Assembly (NCBI GenBank): GCA_036250225.1
Contig: JAPZLL010000018.1
Location: 310,001 to 374,000, forward strand
Length of the DNA: 64,000 nt
Source of the DNA: Cercophora sp. LCS_1
Lineage: Eukaryota > Ascomycota > Sordariomycetes > Sordariales > Lasiosphaeriaceae
Direction: 5' to 3'
Made by a program: the position numbers and the translations under genes. Position 1 is the stretch's first letter. Each line of letters opens with the position of its first letter. This document shows positions 34,113-44,829 of this stretch, one piece after another. The notes under the pieces were generated by a model that worked only from the letters and a program-made list of their open reading frames with translations, was not told where the DNA came from and ran no database searches.

Positions 34113-34375
34113 ACTTGCAGGTGGGCAGTAATAACGGTAATGGACAAAAGGGATGACTAATATGGGGTACGATTGGGGAGGATTGCAGGTATTTGTTTAC
34201 TCAAAGAGATGGTAAATGAAGAGAGAGACCAAAGTTGGAGGGTTTATGAGAAAATGCAGAAAGAGAGATTGGGCAAGCATGGAAAGGGACGGAGTGCTCT
34301 GTATCCTTATCGCGTGGCCGGCGAAGAGTCACCCTCCCAGAGTCAAATTTGTGTTAAAATGTATCGAGTTTGGGC

Positions 34376-34600
34376 TCATTGAACTCGGCGTTCTTCCTGC
34401 TTCTGATATGACCCTACTTGGGCCAAATCTAGGGCTGTGATGTTGGTGCAACCGACAGCGTTGATGAGTGCTATGTTAGTACGCAGGAGAAGCGATTTTA
34501 GAACAACAAAGTTCCTCCTGCTCTCCCACGATGTCGTGCAACACGGAGTTGTCTTCGAATCTGTTGTCGGGAAAACTAGTCTCTCTCGCCAACCCTGTTT
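34376..34600 (-). pseudogene. Possible ankyrin-repeat remnant
   Basis: Two short minus-strand segments in different frames, EDNSVLHDIVGEQEEL and then LLLRTNIALINAVGCTNITA, resemble parts of consecutive ankyrin repeats (VLH...; INA.GCT..TALDLA). No start, intron or complete domain can be built, so this is at most a decayed fragment. Confidence 0.22.
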
Positions 34601-34990
34601 GCCCTGCTGGCAGTATTGAGAGAAAAAAAGGTCAAGTCGTCGAGGGGAAAGACCGTGCGTATGCAGGCCACGCCCCCTAGGACAAAATACACCCCCCCTC
34701 CACGGCAATCGTGTACAGGGTTGTCCTCCTGCCCTATCCTCGAGTCGCACTGCGTCCATAGCCGTACTTGCTGCACATTCTAGATTCATCCGATCTTCCC
34801 CATCAATTCATCTCTTGCAATAAGGTTCCTTGGGGTTTGGATTGTCGCATGTCCCCATTGCTGTGAAGCGATGGAGGGTGAGACCCCACACACCCACTGG
34901 TGTCTCGAGTGATTTTCGGAAGGATTTTAGCTTCTCGCTAATCGTGGGATTGCAGCCAATGGCGTTGTTGGCTGACCTGTAAATTCTTGA

Positions 34991-35020
34991 CCCACCCCCA
35001 CCCCCACCCCCACCCCTCCC
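34991..35020 (+). repeat. CCCCCA simple repeat
   Basis: Short microsatellite of CCCCCA/CCACCC units, about 30 bases, in intergenic DNA. Confidence 0.7.
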
Positions 35021-36107
35021 TTGTGACTAATTAGGGGCCGACTTTATCTCTCGTCTCAATCCGGTAACCGGCTCACCCCAATGCACAGTTTGAAATCTGA
35101 ATTTCAAACCAAACAATCTTTTGTGAGTTTTTCGCTTGCACCTCCGAAGCGATCCTCCTCAAGTCCTGGAAAGTACAATGACCACGGAAAGTGATATTTC
35201 TGCCATCGAGGGTGCTCCTGCCCACCACCAGCGGAGCCTGACCCGTCCCCTGGAGCCCGGGTGCTCGGAACACCACTCCACCAAACTCTATTTTAACATT
35301 TCCAAGTATAAACAAAATGGAAGCTATGTACCCCAAAGTTTCAGTTCCAATGTTCACTTCATGTGCAGTCAATTTCAAGTTCTTGACATCACACCAGTGG
35401 CAGTGGGCCTGTGCCGCTCAAGGTGGCCCATATTGCATAACGCACAGTGTGTAAACACATGCCAACACGACTCCACACGTTTATGGTGTAAAATTGTTGG
35501 TTCTAGCACCAACCCCTTTGCTTTTTATTCCGATCTTCACAAGGGCGCCATGACTTGGTGTCACCTCGTCCATTCCTCTGGCGCCAATAGCCTTGCCCCT
35601 CAAACGCTTATCACTGCGGGCTTGCTTCGCCGTGCGTGGCAATTGTCACGTTCTTTATGAATGACTCCTTCTCTCGACTTTTGTTTATTGAGAGGAATGG
35701 ACTTTGACCAATTTGGTTTGTAGCGGCAGCAATACGAGCTTGACGCCTTAATGCTGCACCCCGCGTAAAGAATTGCCGTTGGCGTCACTACAATCATTCT
35801 CCTTGGTGAGGAGGTGCTCGCCCGGATTTTCAACGCTGCCATCCCACGTGCACCCTCCTCCATCAGTTCTCGGCAAGCGTGCCTACGAGGGTCATGCAAC
35901 CGTTCGGGCCGACGCCAACCCGCGCACTAGCTGGCCGAGCGCTCTGCACATGACAACCAACAATCGGGACCATGGGAAGTTGCAAAGACACGCCTCCATC
36001 GTTGGCAAGAAAACATTGATAGTAGCCACGTATTTGTCATAGTTATCAACTCCAGCATGCCGTGTTGCTCTGCTCCTCGTAAACTGTGACGAACCTGGGG
36101 TCTAGAG
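35021..36107. other. Gene-poor stretch before the HET remnant
   Basis: Only scattered short frames without domains. The last part may contain further, unrecognisable pieces of the HET gene whose C-terminal part follows. Confidence 0.35.
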
Positions 36108-37065
36108 TTGGGTTGGCTGCCCTGGGAGATTTGCGTTTGTATGAACATTGAGCTCCCTATTGATGCAGGATTCATGTGTGCCAATAGTTCGAGCTTTCAC
36201 GGGGTGGAAATACGTCGCTGGTTTTTGGCGAGAGAGAGGCTCTTGATCTGCCTAACGTGGATGAGGGAGGAAACCAAACAGGCTAGCCCTCTTCGAAACT
36301 TGGGCAGGTGGAGAGCACCGTCATGGTCTTGGGCATCCTTGGACGAGCCCGTCTCCTATGTCGCTGACAAGCTTGTCGACACATTTTGCGAAGACTGTTT
36401 CCTGCAGCGTGCAGCCTGTGAATGACGGTAACCCACTCGGCCAGATCAAGAGAGCCGAGTTGGTCATACGGGGCCAAGTTGCCTTTGACGAGGGCGGCAA
36501 AATCATGGCCAGGATGAAGCCTCGAAAAGAAAGACAATGGAACGTATTTGGGTTGAAGGGGTCTTGGGTTATCGACAGAGAGGAGACCATGTATGGATTG
36601 TATCCAGCCGACCTCCAACGGTTCTATGCCCGGTCCAAGCCAAGGGAATCTACCTGGCCACAAAAGAGCAGCCTGAAGGGAGAGAATAGCGGGCCGGCCT
36701 GGTGTCTCGTTCTGGGGAAGGCTTCGATAACTAGTACGGGCCAGGCGGGTGAGGTTGACAGGCTCGTCGGACTAGTCATCATGAAGGCGGGCGTGGATTC
36801 CTACCAGCGAGTTGGATTTGCGATTTTTGATAATTTTGTGAGGAATGACCCGTCGACAGAGGCGACGGTTCAGATCATTTGGATAGCTCTTGCGCCGATC
36901 ACTAGCTCCGGGCGTCACAAACCTGCCTTTGTCTTATCAGCGATCAAGCGGTCTCTCACGGACCATCGCACTGCTGTCCCAATTCGTCTGCAACAACACT
37001 TCATTCGGTTTAGGGCTCACGGCTATCTTGTCTCAAGCGGCATCGGAATTTCGCCAGATCAGTGA
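36108..37065 (+). pseudogene. HET-family gene remnant (C-terminal part)
   Basis: The frame from 36108 holds RAPSWSWASLDEPVSYV, the characteristic segment that follows the HET domain. It stops near 36425. An overlapping frame carries on with LGQIKRAELVIRGQV, GPAWCLVLGK and DSYQRVGFAIFDNF, again typical of HET C-termini. The HET domain proper (LSYxWG and WIDxxCINQ blocks) is missing upstream, and a frame change lies near 36420. This is therefore a 5'-truncated, frameshifted copy. It belongs to a different subfamily from the HET gene at 23-25 kb, judging by the poor match of the tails. Confidence 0.6.
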
Positions 37066-37425
37066 TCCCTCGCCAGCCAGACGCGGGGATTGGAGCAACG
37101 CCCGAAGGGCTGAAGAGAAAACGCCCACAGGGCTGGGCCAAGGCGATGGTTCCTGGTCGCAGCATGAGGGGCTGGCCTTGGCACCGAACTTGTGACCAAT
37201 GACGCGCGATGGACGCGGCTCTCATTTGTGCTGGTCATCTGGGATGGCGCCTCAACGCTGCGGCTGATGGGAGCGTGCAAGATCTAGCCGCATCGGTATA
37301 ATCCCGAAATGCTGGGTCTTGGGGCTGCTGGGAACGTGTGCAAGGTATATAGCATGATGAAGACTCCCGATTGCATTGTGCTCGACACTGCTGAATTGTC
37401 ACAATCAACCATCATCACAATCATC

Positions 37426-38057
37426 ATGAAGTCCTCACTCATTTTCGGCCTTGTTGGTCTCCAGGTCTCGTTCGTTGCTGCGGGCTACGATGACTTCAAG
37501 TTTTACTCCAAGTGCAGCGCGTCGAGCTCCTCCGAGCTGTGGTCGTATGCAGCCGCTGAATCTCAACCGGGTCAAGCCCAAGGCTGACATGTGACACAGG
37601 AGCCTTGACAAGTGCTCGACCTCGTTGAGGGCCGAGGCTACAAAGACCTGCGACGCCAGGTCGAGCTTCACCTATTGTGCTTGTGACTGGGGCACCAGCT
37701 TCATGTCGTATGTTGACCCTCCAACTTGTGCCAGCAGTCAACTGACACTGTTCTTACCGCAGGACTTGCTTGAGCTTGGTTTGCCCTACCGACGTCGCCT
37801 CGTCGTATCTCGCCGCCGACCCTGCGAAGAGAAGAACCGATTGTCCGGCCATCCTCACAGGCGGCTCTGGGTATGGAGAAGCTACTGCTACGGCAACACC
37901 GGGGTCTGGGACGGGCGAGGGCTCGTCCCCTGCGCAGACCGGCACGGGCACCGGAGGAGTGGCTGCAACAGCGACGGCGGGCGCGGCTGGCATGGCCATG
38001 CCGTTTGCTGGAGGGCTCGTTGCCGGAGTTTTTGGTGGTCTGGCTATTTTGCTGTAG
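37426..38057 (+). CDS. Secreted CFEM-like Cys-rich GPI-type protein
   Basis: Three exons (37426-37544, 37600-37707, 37763-38057), with two 55-base GTATG...CAG introns, give 173 residues. There is an N-terminal signal peptide (MKSSLIFGLVGLQVSFVAAG). Eight cysteines follow (SKC, DKC, KTC, YCAC, STC, VCP, DCP), in an order that resembles the CFEM domain, including the CxC pair, although the first spacings are longer than the consensus. The tail is a Gly/Ser/Thr-rich stalk, ending with a hydrophobic stretch (LVAGVFGGLAILL) fit for a GPI anchor. It is probably attached to membrane or wall. CFEM proteins take part in haem or iron capture, adhesion or effector roles; which applies here is unknown. 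A TATA-like GTATATAGC lies near 37344. Confidence 0.78.
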
Positions 38058-38390
38058 GGTGTGCTGCTCAAGTCTTGCGCTTGGATGCATTTTACCTCGG
38101 ATTTGTAGCCTGAAGTAGACAGAGCCAAGAGGTTCCATCAAGTTGTCCAGGAACGTGTGAACTTGCTGTGTAACCGGCGGCCTCTACCCAACACCATTTT
38201 GCTGACAACGTCCTCAACGCCTCCATTTCCAACACAACATCACCACTGGTGTGCATGTCATTCGCTGACGAAGTCTCGTAGGTATCTTTGCCGCTGTGAT
38301 TCGTGGTCCATCTGATGACGGGGGTCTCGAGAAGGAGCTGAGAAAGTTCAAGTCCTCGCATGATAACCTGTGGTCGGAACGTGGGCCGGA

Positions 38391-38770
38391 ATGAAGATGC
38401 GTCTCTCCACTTTCGTCCTCCTTTTCTTCCATCTCGCCGTTGCACGAACCATTGACAATGGCCTGACCCATTCCCCGCCGACCTCAACGGCTCAAACTTC
38501 AGCTACCCCTGGCCACTCAATCTCTTCCGCTTCACCTCCCAATCACAGCCCCTAGAAATGACCTTCATGGACATCCGGCCTCTATCCCTCACAGCAACCT
38601 AAAGACCGCGATCCTTTTCTACGGCAAAAACTTCTGCGGCGCGACCTGGCAATCCACCATCACCGCCCTAGTCTCAGCTGCGCACCGTGTCTAGCCCCAG
38701 ACCAGATCGGCTTCTGCAAATCATCCAAGCCAACAACATACCAATTTCTCTCTCATATCGTGATTTCAGG
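38391..38770 (+). pseudogene. Truncated alpha/beta-hydrolase pseudogene
   Basis: It begins with a signal peptide (MKMRLSTFVLLFFHLAVA). After a frame change, GSNFSYPWPLNLFRFTSQ and PLEMTFMDIRP are readable. After another frame change, LKTAILFYGKNFCGATWQ follows, which is the oxyanion-loop region of alpha/beta hydrolases, then a shortened TITALVSAAHRV and a stop. The nucleophile elbow and the rest of the enzyme are absent. At least two frameshifts and a 3' truncation make it non-functional. Confidence 0.55.
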
Positions 38771-39262
38771 ACAGCCCGAGAGCAATAGAGACAGCAAAGG
38801 AGAGGCCTTCAACTTGAGATTGTGGCTCGATCGTTGATGCGACTTTGATGACGTGTCGTGGCAGCAACGGTGGTTGGTACGTTCCACCCGAATAGACGCG
38901 CAATAGCTCCTAGGCGAGCAGTACCATGCTCGGAAGGTGATATCTCGGACCTGGTTCTCCACCCCCCACAGTCCCGGTCAATGTGGAAGGTGATGCGGCT
39001 CGACTTCCGGTGCATAGATTACCGACGCGGGTACCAATACAACTACCGCCACATATACCGAGTGGATCCGCCTTTGGGTTGGGCGCCAGTCGGCTATATG
39101 GGCTGCCATCGGGAATGCGGTTGTAATAAGCCGACCAACCAGCGATCAGGGAGATACGCGTCGATGGCTAGTTGAGATGGTTATATTCAGCGACGAGAAC
39201 ACGAACCTGGTCCGTCGATACTCTGCATTTCAGTCGAAACCAACGCGGTGTCGAGACGTCGC

Positions 39263-40418
39263 ATGATGCTGTTCAGCCCGGCAGTGATTGCAGCCCTTTG
39301 GGCATCCGCCACAGTCGCGAGTCCTCTTCCCCGGTCCGAGGACAAATGCGTGACGAAGCTGCAGCGGCGAGCATGGCATACCTTTTCCAATGATGAGAAG
39401 AAGGCCTACATCGCCGCCGACCTCTGTCTGATGAACAAGCCCGCGACCCTGGGCTTGCCGGGTGCCAAGAATCGATATGAAGAGCTCCAGGCAATCCACC
39501 AGATCCAGGCTGCCATCACGCACAACGTTGGCGCATTTCTCCATTATCACCGTCTCCACATGTTTGCCCATGAACGCGCCATCAGGGAGGAGTGCGGCTT
39601 CCAGGGGGCGCAGCCGTAAGTTTAACCCCTGTCGTCGCCGCCACATCACTGACCAGGCAAGATACTGGGACGAGCCGCGCGACGCAGGAAAGTTCAGCAC
39701 CTCAGATGTCCTCGATCCAATCGTCGGCTTCGGCGGAAACGGTGTCGGCACCAGGGGGTGCATCGTTGACGGCCCTTTTGCCAATTACACCAACAACCTG
39801 GGACCGGGCTACTTCACTGGCCCGCATTGTATCAACCGCTTCGTCAACGACACAGTGAGCCTCATGTCCTCGCAATCATACGTCGACGCTTGTCTCGAGA
39901 AGGAAACGTTTGTCGAGTTCTGGCCCTGTCTTGAGGGTGCGCCCCATAGCGGCGGCCACGGCGGTGTGGGCGGGAAGATGCTCGATCCCATCGCGTCTCC
40001 GGGTGATCCGATTTTCTACCTGCACCACACTTGGTTAGACAAGCTTTTCTGGGGGTGGCAGAGTAGGGGCTTGCCTGCGAGGTTGAGCGAGATTGGCGGA
40101 GTGAACCAGGCTTCTGGATTCGCCGGGTTCCCACCGCTGCCCGGTGGTGGTGGGAATGGGAGCGCACCACCGGTTGTCCCAGCCCCTCCGGGAGACGGAG
40201 GCAATGGGACTGGGTTGCCCTTCTTCCCACCCGGGTCGGGAAGCTTCCCGCCTTTTGAAAGCATGATTCCTCCTGCTGATGCGCCAGGACCAGAGGGCGA
40301 CCCGGGGAATGTGACGACGTTGAGCCATGTGCTGAATATGTATGGCGTCATCCCGAACGCGACGATCGTGGACGTGATGGATATCTCCGGGGGTTTGCTG
40401 TGCTATGAGTATGTGTGA
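39263..40418 (+). CDS. Secreted tyrosinase (type-3 copper oxidase)
   Basis: Two exons (39263-39615, 39662-40418) give 369 residues. The 46-base intron starts GTAAGT and ends GCAAG, the acceptor that restores the family motif GAQPYWDEP. A signal peptide (AVIAALWASATVASPLP) leads into the tyrosinase central domain. CuA ligands lie in HYHRLHMFAHE; CuB ligands lie in HSGGHGGVGG and FYLHHTWLDKLFW. The enzyme would oxidise phenols to quinones outside the cell, for example in pigment formation or detoxification. After CuB the chain carries an unusual Gly/Pro-rich insertion (about residues 245-300) before a C-terminal strand segment. There is no C-terminal activation domain, so it belongs with short secreted fungal tyrosinases. 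Confidence 0.87.
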
Positions 40419-41508
40419 TGCGCTGGCGGGGTCGAAACAGGCGGGGCGGTTGGGCTGGGGAACTGCTCACCAGGCAGGATTGCGGTCAAACGGACGTAGT
40501 TGAAGAGACGGCAAGATGTTCGTTGAAAGCTGTTGGCACTATGATGTTTGAACTGTGCATAAAGAATAGCGCAAACACTGCTCAACTGCGAAATCACATC
40601 GGTCTTAATGCATCCAAGACAAAGGACCTCGGTTGGAGTCGTGGAGTTTGCTGCGGTTGTCGGCTTGGCCGGCGTCGTTCCTTCTCGTTCCGGCCACCCG
40701 AGAAGTTGGACATAGTGTCTCCGGCCAGGGCCAATGCTCCACTCAAACCCTGCGGCTTGGAGCCATCGCCATCATTAGCACGATCCACCGTAGTCATCAC
40801 CATCGCCGTCAGCATCAACACCGTCCGATCAATGTCTCCATCACGAATATCATTAACAGCATCGGTACCGCTGCTATTGTCGACACTGCCATCATCGTCG
40901 CTACAATCTTGCCATAACCAGAACTAGCGCTATTGCTTATGGCCAAAACCACCATCACCATTGAAGTCGCCATTGCCGCTACCAACCCACCATCGACCGC
41001 CCGTTACAGGGATCAACGGTTGCTTGTTGCCGGGGTTCCATCACTTCCGCTGCATGTCGATGGCCATTTCCAAGGTACGCACAATTTCAGGCTTGGTTTG
41101 ATTCAAACTGACAGGTGGTTCCGGGCAGGTCGATCGACATCCAAACATACACCCACACGCGAGCACGCATCCGAGCGACTGAACAGTTGGACAATGACAA
41201 AAACAAGGGAGTGGTGACGGCGGGAACAGGATCTTGACGGTACGTCTGTTCCAGCTCGGCCTGGTGATTCGACCGAGGCGGGATCGTCATGCAGGTTTTA
41301 CATTGGGTAGCTGGTTGTATCGTAGCGGGTTTTGCGAACAAGAAATCGGCCGGCGTGGTTGTCGTATTCTAGCCTAATTGCTACCCGACCCCGTGATACC
41401 CCGGTTTTTAGTCGCTAACCTTGGATGGAAAGTCAGTTCAGGATACGATATCGGAGCTTTTCTTTTTGCTTCAGTCGTACTCACTCATCACCACCAGCTT
41501 TGGCCCTT
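40419..41508. other. Intergenic stretch with trinucleotide-like CAT/CAC-rich section
   Basis: No gene was recognised. Positions 40790-41000 are rich in imperfect ATC/ACC triplets that keep frames open on both strands; this is probably low-complexity DNA rather than coding. Confidence 0.4.
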
Positions 41509-42009
41509 CTATTTCACAGGATCCACAATGCGGGTTGCAAGACATGAGACGGCAATGCGGTAAAGTGGTCTAATGGCCACCTGATTGATAATTTCAGTAT
41601 ATATGGTGTTCCCGCTCGGCAGATTCAGCGTGAGGTCGAGGGCTCGGTTCGCATCCAGGGACGGTACCCTCACTCGAAGACTGAAGGCTTCGGCTGAAAC
41701 GGCCTCGGGGATCCAACCGTCCTTGATCAGGCTTTGAGCCGTGGGGACGGCCGCATTGTTCATTTCGGCCTCGATTTCAACCCTGCTGCTCATTCCCAGG
41801 CCTTTCTGGGTGCGCGGCCGGAGGCAGAGACCTTCGACGAGGGCCCGTCGCAATTCATATTCGGTCGTCAAAATTGACGGGAGATCGTTAGGAATCTTAT
41901 ACTGCCAGCCGTCGCAAGCCGGGCTTAGTACTGCCAGGTCGCACCGGTAGTATGATGACAGTGGATTTGACAGTATAAATGTGGGTAGTTTGGGGAATCT
42001 ATGCAGCAA
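41509..42009 (-). CDS. Gene fragment sharing a C-terminal block with the 33-kb locus
   Basis: A 166-codon frame without ATG that looks coding: KLPTFILSNPLSSYYRCDL, IPNDLPSILTTEYELRRAL and MSSRVEIEAEMNNAAVPT, ending with VPSLDANRALDLTLNLPSGN and a tail unrelated to the other copy. A Met-containing frame (MGLSIEQAAFRCC) lies just upstream in a different phase, suggesting a broken start or unseen splicing. The match to 33008-33382 points to a dispersed gene family or repeat. No known domain. Confidence 0.35.
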   Translation of the reverse strand: MLHRFPKLPTFILSNPLSSYYRCDLAVLSPACDGWQYKIPNDLPSILTTEYELRRALVEGLCLRPRTQKGLGMSSRVEIEAEMNNAAVPTAQSLIKDGWIPEAVSAEAFSLRVRVPSLDANRALDLTLNLPSGNTIYTEIINQVAIRPLYRIAVSCLATRIVDPVK

Positions 42010-42559
42010 CGGAAGGCTGCCTGCTCGATCGAGAGTCCCATAGCAGCTAGCTCATCGGCCCGGGGGGTCGGGCTTCGGGGCGAACCTCTGGCGAACCGGG
42101 AGGCATGTAATGGCTGGCTATATAACCCATAGTTAGAACTCGAAGCCATAACCTTAGAATTCTGGCATTCCTTTTGGAAGGTTGGCGCAGTGGTATGTGG
42201 GTCCATGCAATGGCCGTCACAATCAGCGGAACTGCAGAGCAGAGCATTCTACTATCTAGTTTTCCAGGTGCTCAATGACTGCGATAGTTGACTCTTGTCC
42301 AGAACAGTCATCGAATTGCGCGCGCTGCTGTCAGCGGCTTGGACTCACATATGAATCGCGTGTCTAAAGTCCGATCATGTGCAGATGGTGAGTAATCAGT
42401 TACAACCGTTGTTTGCCCTGTGAGCCTCAATGACAATAGGTTCTCAATGAGCCCAGCAATGTATAGCTTGACGTGCCCAGGGACTTCGTCAACGGATGCC
42501 CACTTCATGGCGTCCACCAACAAGCTCTATACATGAGCTCTATTTTTTGCACATCCCAT

Positions 42560-42830
42560 TTTATTTCTACCACACCACTTTCACACATAACCCTATCCCG
42601 CCAATATTTCCGTATGCCTTTGGGATACCACTTCCACTGCACTTTGAAATTGTTGATGTGTTTTTTATTAAATCAAATACGTATTTAAATTCTAAATGCC
42701 CTAATTCATTAATTATTAATGCCTTTTTGGAAGGGGTAGAGGCCAAAATGTGGTAATAATAGTTGGCTTCAGTGGCGCCGCCAGAGGCCAGGGTTGTTTG
42801 TGGGTGCGGTGTGTCAAAACAAAAAGGGGT
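42560..42830 (+). repeat. Left inverted-repeat arm
   Basis: About 270 bases that match the reverse complement of 44830-45075. Shared landmarks are CACCACTTTCACACATAACC, TGCCTTTTTGGAAGGGGTAG, AGGCCAGGGTTGTTT and GTCAAAACAAA. Many differences are G/A or C/T changes. AT-rich middle. Confidence 0.75.
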
Positions 42831-43650
42831 AGAGCCCATATATTGTGACGTCCACCCCTTCGCAATGCCTGCCACCTCCCCAACAACTTCTGGGCCAACA
42901 ATAAACCATACTGCCGTGCCGTCAGAGTATTGGCGCCGTCATATTCAACGACCCAGCCAACAACTTAGCAACAGCCGATGCTGTGTCCGTTATATATTCT
43001 TCGAAATCAAAAGGCAAGCTTCATCCTGAAAAACATGATCCGGGGCGCGAGGCCTACATGTGCCCGTTGGCACTCAATAAAAGACACAAAAGCAATTGAC
43101 AGCGGAATGAGATTATTGGGTTATGGGAACTGTCAAAATTGTTGGTTGGTTAGGAATTTTGTTCAGTCTGCGGCGAGCGAGTCTGGTGGGAAAAGGACGA
43201 CCAAGCAGTTTCGCAAACGGGCGGCCGTCCGTTGATCTCAAGGTTCACGGAGGGCGACTAGAGGGGGGATTTTTCATGTTGCAGTTTTTTGAGGCAACAC
43301 CCGCCGCACCCGTTGCGCTGTTCCTCATTTGCCTGCGGACAGACGAGGCCAAACCATCGTTGTAGGACTCGTTATTTTATTATCCCTTTATTTATGCACG
43401 TGCCTCAGTTTGCACACATGCGACTAATGTGTGGTTCCAGGCATACCAGAGCAGCGGATGCATATGTTGTAGAAGTGAAAACCAAGCACAGTATATCAGC
43501 TGATTATTTGCACACCGTCTCCTTGTGAACCTCTTTGGCCAGGTTTGGCCAGTCTGCACCCGTGTTGCCACAACCAGTCCAGCGCTTGACTCTGCTTTCC
43601 ACCAACACCCTCCATACCTGGTACCGACAACCACACATGCCGTCGCAAAA
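42831..43650. other. Interior of the inverted-repeat element, upstream of its gene
   Basis: No reading frame with domains. It is moderately AT-rich near 43360-43400 (TTATTTTATTATCCC) and probably holds the leader of the element's gene. Confidence 0.35.
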
Positions 43651-44574
43651 ATGGATGATCGTCACTTTAGCGGGGTTCCCGCGCAGACGCTGCGCAAATG
43701 GAAGCAGCAATTACAGACAATTCCAATCACGGATATCCAAGGTCAGATGGTGGTGCACGTTGCCTGCGAGTCGAACGCAATCTAGATGTGCGCGACAGTG
43801 CTAGCTCACTTGAAACAGATGGTAGGTGATACCAAATCCTCCGCAACGATTGTGTACGTGCTACCGCATGACACAAGTGTCGACCTTTTCGAAGCCTACG
43901 TCGATGTCAACGCCCCCGAGCTTCGCGGCCTGGCCGTTGTCACGTACGAACACATCTCCGAGCTATACTTTTCGGAAAACGACCCAAGGAACACACTTGT
44001 TGTCTTGGACGCAGGTCTTGGCTACTTGTCGCCAGCCTTCATTGGGCTCCTCGCTATGCTTACCGACGGCAAGATATCCGCCGCGGAGGTAAGGTTCAGA
44101 GGGTTGAATCTGCCCCCCGATCGTGAGATGCTGAAATGGCTAGAGTCAAATGTCACAGCGACACTCCGAGACTTCGGGGTGGAGGTGGCCGGCTTTCCCG
44201 TCGGAGAGCTCACTGGGATGGAGGTAGTAGATGTCGAATCCGCAATGCTCAGGGCTTGGCTGCATCACTTGGCACACTGTGTCGAGGAGATGAAATCGGG
44301 TGCCGCGGCCGTTCACTGCCACATTCTCGGCAGGGTTGACCTCCACAACGAAGGTTGGGATATTGTGGATGATGGACAAGGCGTCTGCATACGAGACTCA
44401 CCGTTTGGCTTCACGACTGGCTGCACCAAGAACGGTGAGATCATGAACGGACAGTACGTCACTACAGTAAGCAGGGCTGCGTTTAGGAGGGTCTTGATCG
44501 CCCTTGATCCTGATGACCAGGATGGCAACCAGCCGGAGACATTCTATCTCCGCAATGTCAATGGCGAAGGTTAG
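43651..44574 (+). pseudogene. Interrupted gene inside the element, weakly helicase-like
   Basis: A 308-codon frame from ATG 43651 (MDDRHFSGVPAQTL) to 44574, with one in-frame TAG at codon 45 immediately followed by ATG. Removing the stop leaves a smooth protein: LRKWKQQLQTIPITDIQGQM, VVHVACESNA, SATIVYVLPH, LAVVTYEHISELYF, NTLVVLDAGLGYLSPAF, then a Cys/His-containing C-terminal half. The order of hydrophobic strands faintly recalls the first RecA fold of DEAH helicases with the Walker A lost; this is only a weak impression. The second half (GVCIRDSPFGFTTGCTKNG) is not recognised. Translation from the second ATG (263 residues) is possible. It is the only sizeable frame between the repeat arms. 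Confidence 0.45.
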
Positions 44575-44829
44575 ACAAACTACCCCTTTGGCTTCCTAGG
44601 CAAATCCTAGCGGGAGCAATCTCAAAGCATCACGCTTTGACACCCCAATGAGGTCATGTCTCGTCGTTGATCAGGGTAAGAAGGATGGCGGGGTGGCTAG
44701 CTGTGGTGATGCATGCCGTTAGCGGTACTCCATTTGACCATAGCAATCAATGAAATATTCTCTTTCTATTGCGGAACTACTCACTAAAGGTCTATTTGCA
44801 TGGGATACCAGCTCCTCTATTTTTCGCAC

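Noticed and set aside
40790..41010. ATC/ACC-rich section as possible coding repeat
   Set aside because: Frames on both strands are open by composition and there is no start or domain.
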